A DNA stretch of 64,000 nt from assembly GCA_002375495.1 (NCBI GenBank), contig DFLU01000012.1, forward strand, positions 624,269-688,268, in the 5' to 3' direction. Positions 35,785 through 44,536 of the stretch are shown piece after piece. The DNA is from Flavobacteriaceae bacterium UBA3611 (lineage in GTDB: Bacteria; Bacteroidota; Bacteroidia; Flavobacteriales; Flavobacteriaceae). A program made the position numbers and the translations under genes. The first letter of the stretch is position 1. Each line of letters starts with the position of its first letter. The notes beneath the pieces are model-generated. The model made no database searches. It had not been told where the DNA came from and saw only the letters and a program-made list of their open reading frames with translations.

Positions 35785-36368
35785 TTCCTTTTTCCGTGTC
35801 GCAAAAAAGCTACGAAAAAAGGACCGATGGGCTACCAAGACCACCTTGGACGGGTCTTGGTGTTACTTTTGGGCTTTATAACATCCCTAGCGCTTGCTTG
35901 GCTTCTTCACTCACCTTTGAAGCGAGTACCCCATTGTTCCTTTTTCCGTGTGGCGAAAAGCTACGAAAAAAGTACCGAAGGGCTACCAAGAACACCTTGG
36001 ACGGGTCTTGGTGTCACTTTTGGGCTTTATAACATCCCTAGGGCTTGCTTTGTTTATTCACTCACCTTTATAGCGAGTACCCCATTGTTCCTTTTTCCGT
36101 GTCGCAAAAAAGCTACGAAAAAAGCACCGATGTGCTACCAAGAACACCTTGGACGGGTCTTGGTGTCACTTTTGGCTTTATAACATCCCTAGCGCTTGCT
36201 TGGCTTCTTCACTCACCTTTGTAGCGAGTACCCCATTGTTCCTTTTTCCGTGTTGCGAAAAGCTACGAAAAAAGGACCGATGTGCTACCAAGAACACCTT
36301 GGACGGGTCTTGGTGTTACTTTTGGACTTTATAACATCCCAAGCTCTAACTTGGCTTCTTCACTCATC
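35785..36368. repeat. Tandem array of four ~151-bp units carrying the sufT-like gene's 3' end
   Basis: Units: 35785-35936 (152 bp), 35937-36087 (151), 36088-36238 (151), and 36239 to about 36368, the last running into the coding end of the sufT-like gene. On the minus strand units 1 and 3 encode VSEEAKQALGML-stop, a variant of the true C-terminus MSEEAKLELGML-stop. Unit 2 has an early stop there. Each unit has two hairpins: CCTTTTTCCGT with ACGAAAAAAGG, and ACCAAGA(C/A)C with GGTCTTGGT. No protein gene is supported in the array, and the gap 35748-36328 holds only this. Confidence 0.9.
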
Positions 36369-36655
36369 AAATCTTGAGTCCAAGGGGGATCGAAAGTGAT
36401 TTCAACTTCGGCGTCTTTAACTAGCTTAATACTTTTTACCTTATCCTCAACTTCTACCGGAAGCGTTTCTGCCACAGGGCAGTTTGGCGTGGTAAGCGTC
36501 ATCAAAATTTTTACCTCTTGGTCTTCATTCACGAACACGTCGTAAATAAGTCCGAGTTCGTAAATATCCACAGGGATTTCAGGATCGTAAATAGTTTTTA
36601 ACACTTTTACGATTTTTTCACCCAATTCTACAGTATCTATTTCTGTTGTGCTCAT
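36329..36655 (-). CDS. DUF59/MIP18-family SUF-system Fe-S assembly protein (SufT-like)
   Basis: 108 residues, full length: VVKVLKTIYDPEIPVDIYELGLIYDV, then ILMTLTTPNCPVAETLP with the conserved Cys, and FDPPWTQDLMSEEAKLELGML at the end. DUF59 proteins help mature or deliver Fe-S clusters. It is the last gene of the suf operon, and its ATG overlaps the sufE stop by 4 bases. Its last 12 codons are the part copied, with variation, in the tandem array that follows. Confidence 0.92.
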   Translation of the reverse strand: MSTTEIDTVELGEKIVKVLKTIYDPEIPVDIYELGLIYDVFVNEDQEVKILMTLTTPNCPVAETLPVEVEDKVKSIKLVKDAEVEITFDPPWTQDLMSEEAKLELGML

Positions 36656-37086
36656 GCTTGTTGCTTACGTTGTGCTTGGTACGCCACAGCGTACAATTTC
36701 ATTTGTTTTACCATCGATACCAGACCATTTGCTCGGGTAGGCGATAGATGTTCTTTAAGGCCAATTTCGTCAATAAATTGCGTATCTGCGGCTACAATTG
36801 CTTCAGGGGTTTGGTTTGAAAAAACTCGAATTAATATGGCAACGATTCCTTTGGTGATGATTGCATCACTATCGGCTGTAAAAATCACCTTGTCACCTTT
36901 TAATTCGCTATGTAACCATACTTTGCTTTGACAACCTTTTATGAGCTTGTCGTCTGTTTTGTATTTTGGGTCTATAAGCGGCATTGTTTTGCCCAAGGCA
37001 ATCATATGCTCATAGCGTTCCATCCAGTCGTCAAATATCGAAAACTCATCAATTAACTCTTCTTGTATTTCTTTTATCGAACTCAA
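36652..37086 (-). CDS. sufE: SufE-like sulphur acceptor
   Basis: 144 residues. The persulphide-accepting Cys52 sits in KLIKGCQSKVW, the family signature. The protein takes sulphur from SufS and passes it to the SufBCD scaffold. It overlaps the sufT-like start by ATGA and follows the META gene after one base, so translation is probably coupled. Confidence 0.95.
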   Translation of the reverse strand: MSSIKEIQEELIDEFSIFDDWMERYEHMIALGKTMPLIDPKYKTDDKLIKGCQSKVWLHSELKGDKVIFTADSDAIITKGIVAILIRVFSNQTPEAIVAADTQFIDEIGLKEHLSPTRANGLVSMVKQMKLYAVAYQAQRKQQA

Positions 37087-37087
37087 A

Positions 37088-37522
37088 TTATGAATCTTTT
37101 TTCTCCTTTTTTGCGGTTAATAATACACTTCTATCAGTTTTTGAATAAAGTGTGAGTACGTTATTTTCGTAGGTGTAAGAACCTGTTTGACGAAGTGCAT
37201 TTAACAGCGCACTTTCAGTAGTCATAACTGGCTCTTCACAGTAGTTCTCAGTAACGGCTAAATCGCCAAAACTTAGCGAGTATAGATCTAAGGTATAGTT
37301 TCCGAAGAAAGAATTACAACCTGTAGTACCCCGAACCGATTTGTCAAGCGCGGCAAAATTAATACTAATGGCAGGGTCGTTCACTTTAATTGCCCCCACG
37401 TTGGTAATATTGTATGCCCCAGAAAGCTGCACGCTTCCCGCTACATCAATTACTTTTTTAGTTTCGTCACAACTTGTAAAGAGTACAGTTGTTAGTGCCA
37501 ATGTTATCAATAAAAATCTCAT
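37088..37522 (-). CDS. META-domain (HslJ-like) lipoprotein inside the suf operon
   Basis: 144 residues. Lipobox LFTSC near residue 18 predicts a lipid-anchored envelope protein. The META domain covers about residues 35-140, with the hallmark GTTGCNSFFGNYTL and a late YCEEP. The family function is not known; HslJ is linked to stress. It is unusual that an exported protein sits between cytoplasmic sufS and sufE. Spacing is 64 bases from sufS and 1 base to sufE. Confidence 0.85.
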   Translation of the reverse strand: MRFLLITLALTTVLFTSCDETKKVIDVAGSVQLSGAYNITNVGAIKVNDPAISINFAALDKSVRGTTGCNSFFGNYTLDLYSLSFGDLAVTENYCEEPVMTTESALLNALRQTGSYTYENNVLTLYSKTDRSVLLTAKKEKKDS

Positions 37523-37586
37523 ACTATTTTTGTTTTAAGTATAGGCAAGATACCACAATTCTTCCGCTAGGTGTTTTAAAAGTATG

Positions 37587-38801
37587 TTAACTCAGCATTT
37601 GTTGGGCCCTTTTCACACCTGCAACAAGTTGGTCTACTTCTTCTTTGGTATTGTAAAAGGCAAACGATGCACGAACAGTGCCTGGAATTTTATAAAATTC
37701 CATAATGGGTTGTGCACAATGATGGCCTGTACGTACCGCAATGCCCAATTTGTCTAAAATAGTCCCGATATCATACGGATGGATATTTTCAACATTAAAA
37801 GAAATTACCGAAGTTTTCTCTCTACCAGTACCGTATATTTTGAGTCCGTCGATGGCCAAAAGCTCATTCGTAGCATACTCCAACAACGTATGTTCGTGGG
37901 CCGCAATTGCATCAAAACCGAGGTGGTTAAGATATTCTATAGCGGCACCAAAGGCAATTCCGCCACAAATATTGGGCGTTCCAGCTTCAAATTTATGGGG
38001 TAGGTCGGCGTAGGTAGTTTTTTCAAAAGTAACTTCTGAAATCATCTCACCTCCACCTTGGTAGGGAGGTAGTTTTTTGAGCCATTCTTCTTTTCCGTAG
38101 AGCATTCCAACCCCTGTGGGGCCACACATTTTATGGGCTGAGGTGACATAAAAATCTACATCTAGTGCTGTGAGATCGGGCTTAATATGCGAGCAAGCCT
38201 GTGCACCATCTACCAAAACAGCAGCGCCAACTTGATGGGCAAGCTCAATAATTTTCTCAATAGGATTTATAGTTCCCAGTGCATTTGAAATATGATTCAC
38301 AAAGACCAATTTGGTCTTTTCCGATAACAAACCGGAGTACGCATCCATCGCCAAGGTTCCCTCTTGGGTCATGGGGATAACTTTTAAAACGGCCCCTGTT
38401 TTTTCGCATAGCATTTGCCAAGGAACGATATTGCTGTGGTGTTCTAAAGCCGATACAATCACTTCGTCGCCCTTTTTTAAAAACGAAGCAAAACCATTGG
38501 CAACAAGGTTGATGCCGTGCGTAGTACCTGCAGTAAAAATCACTTCGTAGGGGTGCGCTATATTGAAATGTTCTTGGATGGTTTTTCGGGCTATTTCATA
38601 TGCATCGGTCGCTTCTTGTGATAGCGTGTGAACCCCTCTATGAATGTTGGCATTGTAACGGGAATAGTAATCTACAATAGCATCAATTACCTGCTGCGGT
38701 TTTTGTGAGGTAGCCGCATTGTCGAGATATACCAAAGGTTTTCCATTCACTTCGCGTTGAAGTATGGGAAAATCTGCTCGAATCGATGTAATATCAAACA
38801 T
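37587..38801 (-). CDS. sufS: Cysteine desulphurase SufS
   Basis: 404 residues. PLP-binding Lys224 in TSAHKMCGPTG and persulphide Cys362 in RTGHHCAQP, which is the SufS-type (group II) active-site loop. The enzyme takes sulphur from cysteine and hands it to SufE. It is separated from sufD by 113 bases containing a dispersed repeat hairpin, so transcription could partly end or change there. Confidence 0.96.
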   Translation of the reverse strand: MFDITSIRADFPILQREVNGKPLVYLDNAATSQKPQQVIDAIVDYYSRYNANIHRGVHTLSQEATDAYEIARKTIQEHFNIAHPYEVIFTAGTTHGINLVANGFASFLKKGDEVIVSALEHHSNIVPWQMLCEKTGAVLKVIPMTQEGTLAMDAYSGLLSEKTKLVFVNHISNALGTINPIEKIIELAHQVGAAVLVDGAQACSHIKPDLTALDVDFYVTSAHKMCGPTGVGMLYGKEEWLKKLPPYQGGGEMISEVTFEKTTYADLPHKFEAGTPNICGGIAFGAAIEYLNHLGFDAIAAHEHTLLEYATNELLAIDGLKIYGTGREKTSVISFNVENIHPYDIGTILDKLGIAVRTGHHCAQPIMEFYKIPGTVRASFAFYNTKEEVDQLVAGVKRAQQMLS

Positions 38802-38817
38802 AGTGAGGGTTTTGAGA

Positions 38818-38892
38818 TGTCATACTGAGCGAAGTCGAAGTGCATTTTCTTTCTAGAAGTTTCATAATCTTCGACTGGGTTCAGACTAGCAC
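38818..38892. repeat. Inverted dispersed repeat between sufD and sufS
   Basis: Two facing copies of a widespread flavobacterial motif: CATACTGAGCGAAGTCGAAG at about 38820 and its near-complement CTTCGACTGGGTTCAGAC at about 38869-38886. They can fold into a long stem. A relative of one arm lies inside mfd at 6102-6127. It may act as attenuator or mRNA stabiliser within the suf transcript. Confidence 0.65.
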
Positions 38893-38914
38893 TTTAAAGC
38901 AAAATCAGAATTCG

Positions 38915-40228
38915 TTATAATTCAAATCCGAGACTTACCCCAATTTTATTGGCGATAAGCTTGTTGATACGGGCTTTTAGCTCCGGTATTTTTACACTTT
39001 CCAATACATTGTTGGCAAAGGCATACATAAGGAGCGCTCTGGCTTCTTTCTTGCCGATTCCCCTAGATTGAAGGTAAAACATGGCATCTTCATCTAGTTG
39101 ACCAATGGTGCAACCGTGGGAACAACGAACGTCGTCAGCAAAAATTTCAAGTTGTGGTTTTGAATTAATGGTAGCTTTGTCGTCTACCAAAATATTGTTG
39201 TTTTGCTGAAAAGCATCCAGTTTTTGTGCATCTTTTTCTACATAGATCTTTCCGTTAAAAACACCTACAGAACTATCTGAAAAAATACCTTTATAGTCTT
39301 GGTGGCTCTCACAATTTGGAGCCATATGGTGCACCAACGTATTGTGGTCTACATGTTGCTTTCCTTCAAGAATGGTGATCCCGTTCAAGACACTGTCACA
39401 ACGTTCTCCGTTTTGATAGAAATTCAGGTTGTTCCGCGTTATTTTTCCACCAAATGAAAAGGTGTGTACGCGGCAAATACTTTCCTGTTGTTGCGAAACA
39501 TAGGTGCTGTCTACCAACGAAGCATTTTCACTGTCGTTTTGAATTTTGTAGCAATCTACAAACGCTCTTTTTTCAGCAAAAATTTCAGTCACGGCATTTG
39601 TAAGTACTGCATTGCTAGAAAGACTTTGGTGACGCTCAATAATCTGTACATGGGCATTTTCTCCCACGACAATTAGGTTACGAGGTTGCAGTAATACCGC
39701 AGCTTCATTTCCTGTTGAAAAATTAATGATTTCAATAGGTTTTTCAACTTCCTTATGCTTTGGAATGTGAATGTAAGCCCCCTCTTTGGCAAATGCTGTA
39801 TTTAGGGACGTAAGACTGTCTTTTACCGCAGTCTTATTAAAATATGCTTCAATTACCGCTTTGTACTTTGGTTTGTTCAACGCAGAGGAAAGCAAGCATA
39901 CATCGATACTATCGTGTGTGGTTTCTGAGAGGAATGAACTGTACACCCCATCTACAAAAACCAGTTTATACGTGTCAATATCATGCAGGAAATATTTTTT
40001 CACCTGTTTCAACTCGACGGTGGCCTCGCTTTTTGGAAACACGCTGTAATTTTGTTTCAGCAATGCATTCAGTGAGGTATACTTCCAAGCTTCTTCTTTT
40101 TTGGTAGGAAAACCAGCTTCTTCAAAAACCTTGATGGCGTTATTCCGCAGGTCGTGAATAGGCGAGTCGTCTTCCAAATGATCTTCAAAAGCGATATATG
40201 ATGACAGTAATTTATCTTTTAGGCTCAT
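38915..40228 (-). CDS. sufD: Fe-S scaffold component SufD
   Basis: 437 residues. The N-terminal helical part (EEAWKYTSLNALL) is followed by the beta-helix shared with SufB, with the conserved ECSHGCTIG-type region as DVRCSHGCTIGQLDEDAMFYLQSRG and the end LLMYAFANNVL. SufD forms the SufBC2D complex, where a SufB/SufD interface builds the cluster. Order sufB-(lipoprotein)-sufC-sufD, 50 bases after sufC. Confidence 0.96.
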   Translation of the reverse strand: MSLKDKLLSSYIAFEDHLEDDSPIHDLRNNAIKVFEEAGFPTKKEEAWKYTSLNALLKQNYSVFPKSEATVELKQVKKYFLHDIDTYKLVFVDGVYSSFLSETTHDSIDVCLLSSALNKPKYKAVIEAYFNKTAVKDSLTSLNTAFAKEGAYIHIPKHKEVEKPIEIINFSTGNEAAVLLQPRNLIVVGENAHVQIIERHQSLSSNAVLTNAVTEIFAEKRAFVDCYKIQNDSENASLVDSTYVSQQQESICRVHTFSFGGKITRNNLNFYQNGERCDSVLNGITILEGKQHVDHNTLVHHMAPNCESHQDYKGIFSDSSVGVFNGKIYVEKDAQKLDAFQQNNNILVDDKATINSKPQLEIFADDVRCSHGCTIGQLDEDAMFYLQSRGIGKKEARALLMYAFANNVLESVKIPELKARINKLIANKIGVSLGFEL

Positions 40229-40278
40229 ACTTCATGTTCAGCATTCAAAATTTAGAATTTTTTCTAAAGGTTGAACGA

Positions 40279-41028
40279 TTATACTAATTCTTCTTTGATC
40301 CAGTCGTACCCTTTAGCTTCTAACTCTTTTGCGAGTTCTTTGCTGCCAGATTTTACAATTCTTCCGTCCATTAAAACATGTACATAATCTGGAACGATGT
40401 AGTCTAACAGACGCTGGTAGTGTGTGATCACAATAACGGCGTTGTCTTTGCTTTTTAGCTTGTTTACACCATTGGCAACTACTTTTAAGGCGTCGATATC
40501 GAGACCTGAATCGGTTTCGTCAAGGATCGCCAATTTAGGCTCTAACATAGCCATTTGGAAAATTTCGTTCCGCTTTTTCTCACCGCCAGAAAACCCTTCG
40601 TTTAATGAACGCGAAAGGAATTTGCGGTCTATCTCCAACATTTCAGCTTTTTGCTTGATTTTCTTCAGCATCTCGCCAGCAGGCATATCTTCTAGCCCTT
40701 TAGCTTTGCGTGTTTCGTTGATAGCCGTTTTAATAAAATTGGTCACGGTTACGCCCGGGATCGCCACAGGGTATTGAAACGAAAGGAAAAGGCCCTTATG
40801 TGCGCGCTCTTCTGGATCTAATTCTGAAATATCTTCACCTTCAAACGACAGGTTTCCCTTAGAAATCTCAAATTCTTCTTTTCCCGCAATTACAGAGGCA
40901 AGGGTACTCTTACCAGAACCGTTCGGCCCCATGATAGCGTGTACCTCACCTGGCTGTACGTCCAGATTGATTCCTTTCAGTATTTCTTTTTCTTCAACAC
41001 CTGCATGCAGGTCATTTATGTGTAACAT
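40279..41028 (-). CDS. sufC: Fe-S assembly ATPase SufC
   Basis: 249 residues, ABC-type ATPase. Walker A GPNGSGKST at residues 34-42, signature LNEGFSGGEKKR, Walker B LAILDETDSGLD and H-loop VITHYQRLL. SufC powers the SufB-SufD scaffold. Its ATG comes 2 bases after the upstream lipoprotein's stop. Confidence 0.97.
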   Translation of the reverse strand: MLHINDLHAGVEEKEILKGINLDVQPGEVHAIMGPNGSGKSTLASVIAGKEEFEISKGNLSFEGEDISELDPEERAHKGLFLSFQYPVAIPGVTVTNFIKTAINETRKAKGLEDMPAGEMLKKIKQKAEMLEIDRKFLSRSLNEGFSGGEKKRNEIFQMAMLEPKLAILDETDSGLDIDALKVVANGVNKLKSKDNAVIVITHYQRLLDYIVPDYVHVLMDGRIVKSGSKELAKELEAKGYDWIKEELV

Positions 41029-41030
41029 AT

Positions 41031-41465
41031 TTAGTTTTTCTTATCTTCAATTTTTATATCTGCTTCGGCCGGAGTATTGCTCACGTTTAGAATTTCGGTA
41101 ATCGTAACAATTTCATCCCACCCATCGGCTCCTTCTTTTTTTGTAGAAACACGTCCTCTCACGGTAACAGGTACCATGTCATAGACATCTTTCTTTACAG
41201 GCTCCACTCTATTTTTGAGTTCTTCGGCCAGGTCATTCAGCTCAACGCCATAGATAAAGTTGCTTCCTTTCAACACGGCGCCATCTTCAACGTAAATAAA
41301 TTCTCCCTTAATTTGCTTGGTACCGTCGTTTACATTGTTCTTTAAACGAAGTGCACTATTAGTATTTGTTTCAGTTTCGGTTTGCACAGATTCTGATTCT
41401 TTGTTGTCAGATTTGCAGGCAACTAATACAAGTGCAAGGGTCAACAATAATGCTAATTTTTTCAT
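41031..41465 (-). CDS. Small lipoprotein of unknown function between sufB and sufC
   Basis: 144 residues. Lipobox LVAC near residue 17 (MKKLALLLTLALVLVACKSD), a Glu/Thr-rich linker, then about 100 residues of mostly beta structure ending VPVTVRGRVSTKKEG...EIVTITEIL, which recalls OB-fold-like lipoproteins. I do not recognise a named family. An envelope lipoprotein between two parts of a cytoplasmic complex is odd. It is tightly packed with sufC (2 bases) and 31 bases after sufB. Confidence 0.8.
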   Translation of the reverse strand: MKKLALLLTLALVLVACKSDNKESESVQTETETNTNSALRLKNNVNDGTKQIKGEFIYVEDGAVLKGSNFIYGVELNDLAEELKNRVEPVKKDVYDMVPVTVRGRVSTKKEGADGWDEIVTITEILNVSNTPAEADIKIEDKKN

Positions 41466-41496
41466 TGGGTAATCACTGTTTAAGGTTAGAAATTGT

Positions 41497-42945
41497 TTAT
41501 CCTACCGAACCCTCCAGGGAAATTTCCAATAATTTTTGGGCTTCCACGGCAAATTCCATAGGGAGTTTATTAAGTACTTCTTTACTAAATCCGTTTACTA
41601 TAAGTGCAATGGCCTTTTCGGTATCTATACCACGCTGGTTGCAATAAAAAATCTGGTCTTCTCCAATTTTACTGGTTGTTGCCTCATGCTCAACCTGGGC
41701 GGTTTTGTTTTTAGCTTCAATATACGGGAAGGTGTGTGCTCCACATTTGTTACCCATGAGCAATGAGTCGCATTGCGAAAAATTTCGGGCATTCTCAGCC
41801 CTAGCATTTATCTGTACGAGACCGCGGTAACTGTTTTGTGATTTCCCTGCGGAAATTCCCTTACTAATAATTGTGCTACGTGTATTTTTACCTAGATGCA
41901 CCATTTTGGTACCCGTATCTGCCTGTTGAAAGTTATTGGTCACCGCAATAGAGTAAAACTCTCCAATGGAGTTATCCCCTTTTAAAATACAGCTAGGATA
42001 TTTCCACGTAACAGCACTTCCAGTTTCTACTTGGGTCCACGATATCTTTGCGTTTTTCTCACAAATACCGCGCTTGGTCACAAAATTGAAAACGCCTCCT
42101 TTTCCTTCTTTATTTCCGGGGAACCAGTTCTGTACGGTCGAGTATTTAATTTCAGCATCGTCTAAGGCAATTAGTTCTACCACAGCGGCGTGGAGCTGGT
42201 TTTCATCGCGGCTAGGCGCTGTACATCCTTCTAAGTAACTAACGTAGCTTCCTTTGTCTGCAATGACCAGGGTGCGCTCAAACTGGCCTGTTCCTGCCTG
42301 GTTGATTCTGAAATAGGTTGAAAGTTCCATAGGGCAACGTACGCCTTTCGGGATGTAGCAAAAAGAACCATCGCTAAATACGGCACTGTTCAGCGCAGCA
42401 TAAAAGTTGTCTCTTTGTGGCACCACACTACCGATGTATTTTTTTACCAATTCAGGATGCTTTTTAATTGCTTCGGAAATAGAACAGAAAATAATGCCTT
42501 TTTCAGCCAATGTATCTTTAAACGTAGTTGCCACCGAAACAGAATCCATTACGATATCTACGGCAACTCCAGCCAATTTTTTCTGTTCATCTAAAGAGAT
42601 GCCCAATTTGTTGAACGTTTCCAACAATTCTGGGTCTACTTCATCAAGACTTTCGTATTTCGGCTTTTTTGAAGGGGCAGAATAGTAAGAGATATTTTGG
42701 AAATCAGGTTTTTCGTAATGTACGTTTGCCCAATCCGGCTCTACCATTTGCTGCCAGTAACGAAAAGCTTCCAAACGCCATTCGGTCATCCATTCAGGTT
42801 CTTCTTTTTTCATGGAAATCGCCCGAACAATATCTTCGTTAAGACCCACAGGGAACGTCTCAGATTCTATGTCGGTATAAAATCCGTATTCGTACTCTTT
42901 GGTCTCGAGTTCTTTTTTTAAATCGTCTTCAGTGTATTTACTCAT
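41497..42945 (-). CDS. sufB: Fe-S scaffold component SufB
   Basis: 482 residues, full length. The SufB beta-helix core shows GVRCPMELSTYFRIN, YLEGCTAPSRDENQLHAAVVEL and QCDSLLMGNKCGAHTFPYIEAK, with the conserved Cys of the scaffold. With SufC and SufD it builds [4Fe-4S] clusters. Second gene of the operon, 36 bases after sufA. Confidence 0.97.
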   Translation of the reverse strand: MSKYTEDDLKKELETKEYEYGFYTDIESETFPVGLNEDIVRAISMKKEEPEWMTEWRLEAFRYWQQMVEPDWANVHYEKPDFQNISYYSAPSKKPKYESLDEVDPELLETFNKLGISLDEQKKLAGVAVDIVMDSVSVATTFKDTLAEKGIIFCSISEAIKKHPELVKKYIGSVVPQRDNFYAALNSAVFSDGSFCYIPKGVRCPMELSTYFRINQAGTGQFERTLVIADKGSYVSYLEGCTAPSRDENQLHAAVVELIALDDAEIKYSTVQNWFPGNKEGKGGVFNFVTKRGICEKNAKISWTQVETGSAVTWKYPSCILKGDNSIGEFYSIAVTNNFQQADTGTKMVHLGKNTRSTIISKGISAGKSQNSYRGLVQINARAENARNFSQCDSLLMGNKCGAHTFPYIEAKNKTAQVEHEATTSKIGEDQIFYCNQRGIDTEKAIALIVNGFSKEVLNKLPMEFAVEAQKLLEISLEGSVG

Positions 42946-42981
42946 AGTGTCATCTTCAATCTACGCTTAAAGCTTTTTGTT

Positions 42982-43311
42982 TTATAGTGAAAAAGATTCT
43001 CCACACCCACATGTTCTATTTGCGTTGGGGTTGTTAAAAACAAATCCTTTTCCATTTAGGCCTCCACTGTATTCTAGGGTTGTGCCTACTAGGTATAGAA
43101 AGCTCTTTTTATCTACCGCAATTTTAACTAAGTTATCTTCAAAAAGTTTGTCACCATCACCTAGTGCATGGTCAAACTTCAAATCGTACGAAAGCCCAGA
43201 ACAACCACCACTCTTTACACCAACACGAACGTAGTCGGTGCCAATGGTGTAGCCTTCTTCACCCATTAACTGCTGCAGCTTTGTTTTTGCTGTGTCGCTA
43301 ACTTTTATCAT
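42982..43311 (-). CDS. sufA: HesB/IscA-type Fe-S carrier (SufA-like)
   Basis: 109 residues. The three metal-binding cysteines of A-type carriers are present: Cys37 in SGGCSGL, Cys101 and Cys103 in TCGCGES. It takes clusters from SufBCD to apoproteins. First gene of the suf operon, with a TATATTTG -7 element in front. Confidence 0.95.
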   Translation of the reverse strand: MIKVSDTAKTKLQQLMGEEGYTIGTDYVRVGVKSGGCSGLSYDLKFDHALGDGDKLFEDNLVKIAVDKKSFLYLVGTTLEYSGGLNGKGFVFNNPNANRTCGCGESFSL

Positions 43312-43338
43312 ACCGTAGAATTATTCTAAATTAGAGTG

Positions 43339-43346
43339 CAAATATA
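43339..43346 (-). promoter_or_regulatory. -7 element (TATATTTG) of the suf operon
   Basis: Minus-strand TATATTTG, 28 bases before the sufA ATG at 43311. No TTG at -33 spacing. No Fur or IscR box is recognisable by eye. Confidence 0.5.
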
Positions 43347-43459
43347 CGGCAAATCCCCCGTTTTACCATAGGCAGCGATTTAAATAATCTTATGTTCCAA
43401 TAGTTTTTCCCAATGCCGTTTGTAAGTGTTGCTACAAGCGATTAGGTCTGGAAAGATTG

Positions 43460-44536
43460 CTAATTCCTAAAATCAGGATTGTTAACAAATGAGTCGTCTG
43501 AAAGCGAGAGCAAGAAGGCTTTCAAGTCTGCTTTGTCACTTTCGGTAAGTTGCACGCCACCTTCATCAACGGCTTTCATAAGCGGATCTATGGTTTCAGA
43601 AAACACGAGACCTTCACTGTAATGGTCTATCACTTCATCTAGGGTAGCAAAGCGCCCATCGTGCATATAAGGTGCAGTAAACTTTAAATTTCGTAATGTG
43701 GGTGTTCTGAAAAGTCCAAATTCTCTGGGGTCTCCCGTTACATTACCACGGCCAAGATCTTCAAACTCTTCGTCTAGACCATTGTTGTGAAATGCGTTGT
43801 CGGTCCATAGCGGATTTGCTGGTAATCCGTGACAATGAAAACAATCGCCCCTTCCTTCATCTAAAAACACATTCAGTCCGTTTTGTTCTTGCGGAGTCAA
43901 CGCTGCCAAGCCCAATTGTGCTCGGTCAAATTTTGAATTTGCCGAAATTAAGGTTCGTATAAATTGCGCAATTGCTTTGGTGACGAGCGTAGAGTCTATC
44001 GTTTGCGTGCCAAAAGCCTGCTCGAATAATTCAGGATACGTATCAGAATTTTGTAAGGTTTGTTCTACTGTCGGCCAGTTGTTGGCCATTTCAATCGGGT
44101 TGGTCACCGGTTCAAAAATTTGCGACTCTAAGCTGTTTGCACTGCCGTCCCAGTTAAACTGTGTGCCATAGTTATATGCCAAATTGTGCAAGGGCATCGA
44201 ATTTCTAAAACCTTCTTCGCCTGTAATGCCGATGCTTAATTTTCTAGGATCAGTAAATGCATTTTGCGGTAAATGGCAAGAGGCACACGCTAGGGTGTTA
44301 TCTGCAGAAAGTTGCTTGTCGAAAAACAACGCTTTCCCCAATGCAATACCTTCTACGGTCTGCGGATTATCTTCTGGGATTATGGGGTCTAAAATTTGGT
44401 TTTGGAAAATTTCAGGAATCTCCAAGGGAGCTGGAGTGGCAACATATTGGCTCACGCTATCGTCACTGTCTTGGCAACCCGACAAAAATACTATGGCGAG
44501 TATAATACAAATCCATTTTCCACAGCAGTTCATCAT
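43460..44536 (-). CDS. Di-heme cytochrome c peroxidase/MauG family, probably MbnH-like
   Basis: 358 residues with a lipobox-type signal (FLSGC near residue 21). Two c-type heme sites: CASCH at 84-88 and CFHCH at 232-236. The family includes H2O2-reducing CcpA, MauG and MbnH. Pairing with an MbnP-like gene, whose stop it overlaps by 4 bases (ATGA), favours MbnH, which oxidises a Trp of MbnP to kynurenine in the periplasm and so makes a copper site. Which activity applies cannot be read from the motifs alone. Confidence 0.85.
   Translation of the reverse strand: MMNCCGKWICIILAIVFLSGCQDSDDSVSQYVATPAPLEIPEIFQNQILDPIIPEDNPQTVEGIALGKALFFDKQLSADNTLACASCHLPQNAFTDPRKLSIGITGEEGFRNSMPLHNLAYNYGTQFNWDGSANSLESQIFEPVTNPIEMANNWPTVEQTLQNSDTYPELFEQAFGTQTIDSTLVTKAIAQFIRTLISANSKFDRAQLGLAALTPQEQNGLNVFLDEGRGDCFHCHGLPANPLWTDNAFHNNGLDEEFEDLGRGNVTGDPREFGLFRTPTLRNLKFTAPYMHDGRFATLDEVIDHYSEGLVFSETIDPLMKAVDEGGVQLTESDKADLKAFLLSLSDDSFVNNPDFRN

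Noticed and set aside
35785..36368. CRISPR array
   Set aside because: Units of ~151 bp are repeated whole, with no short repeat and unique spacer pattern and no cas genes.
35701..36400. Open frames of 60-160 residues on the plus strand over the second array
   Set aside because: Peptides repeat per unit (PLFLFPC, TLDGSWC) and lie antisense to the sufT-like tails. They are not genes.
43460..44536. Catalase-peroxidase or ordinary cytochrome c
   Set aside because: Two CxxCH sites with MauG/CcpA spacing and an MbnP-like partner fit the di-heme peroxidase family.
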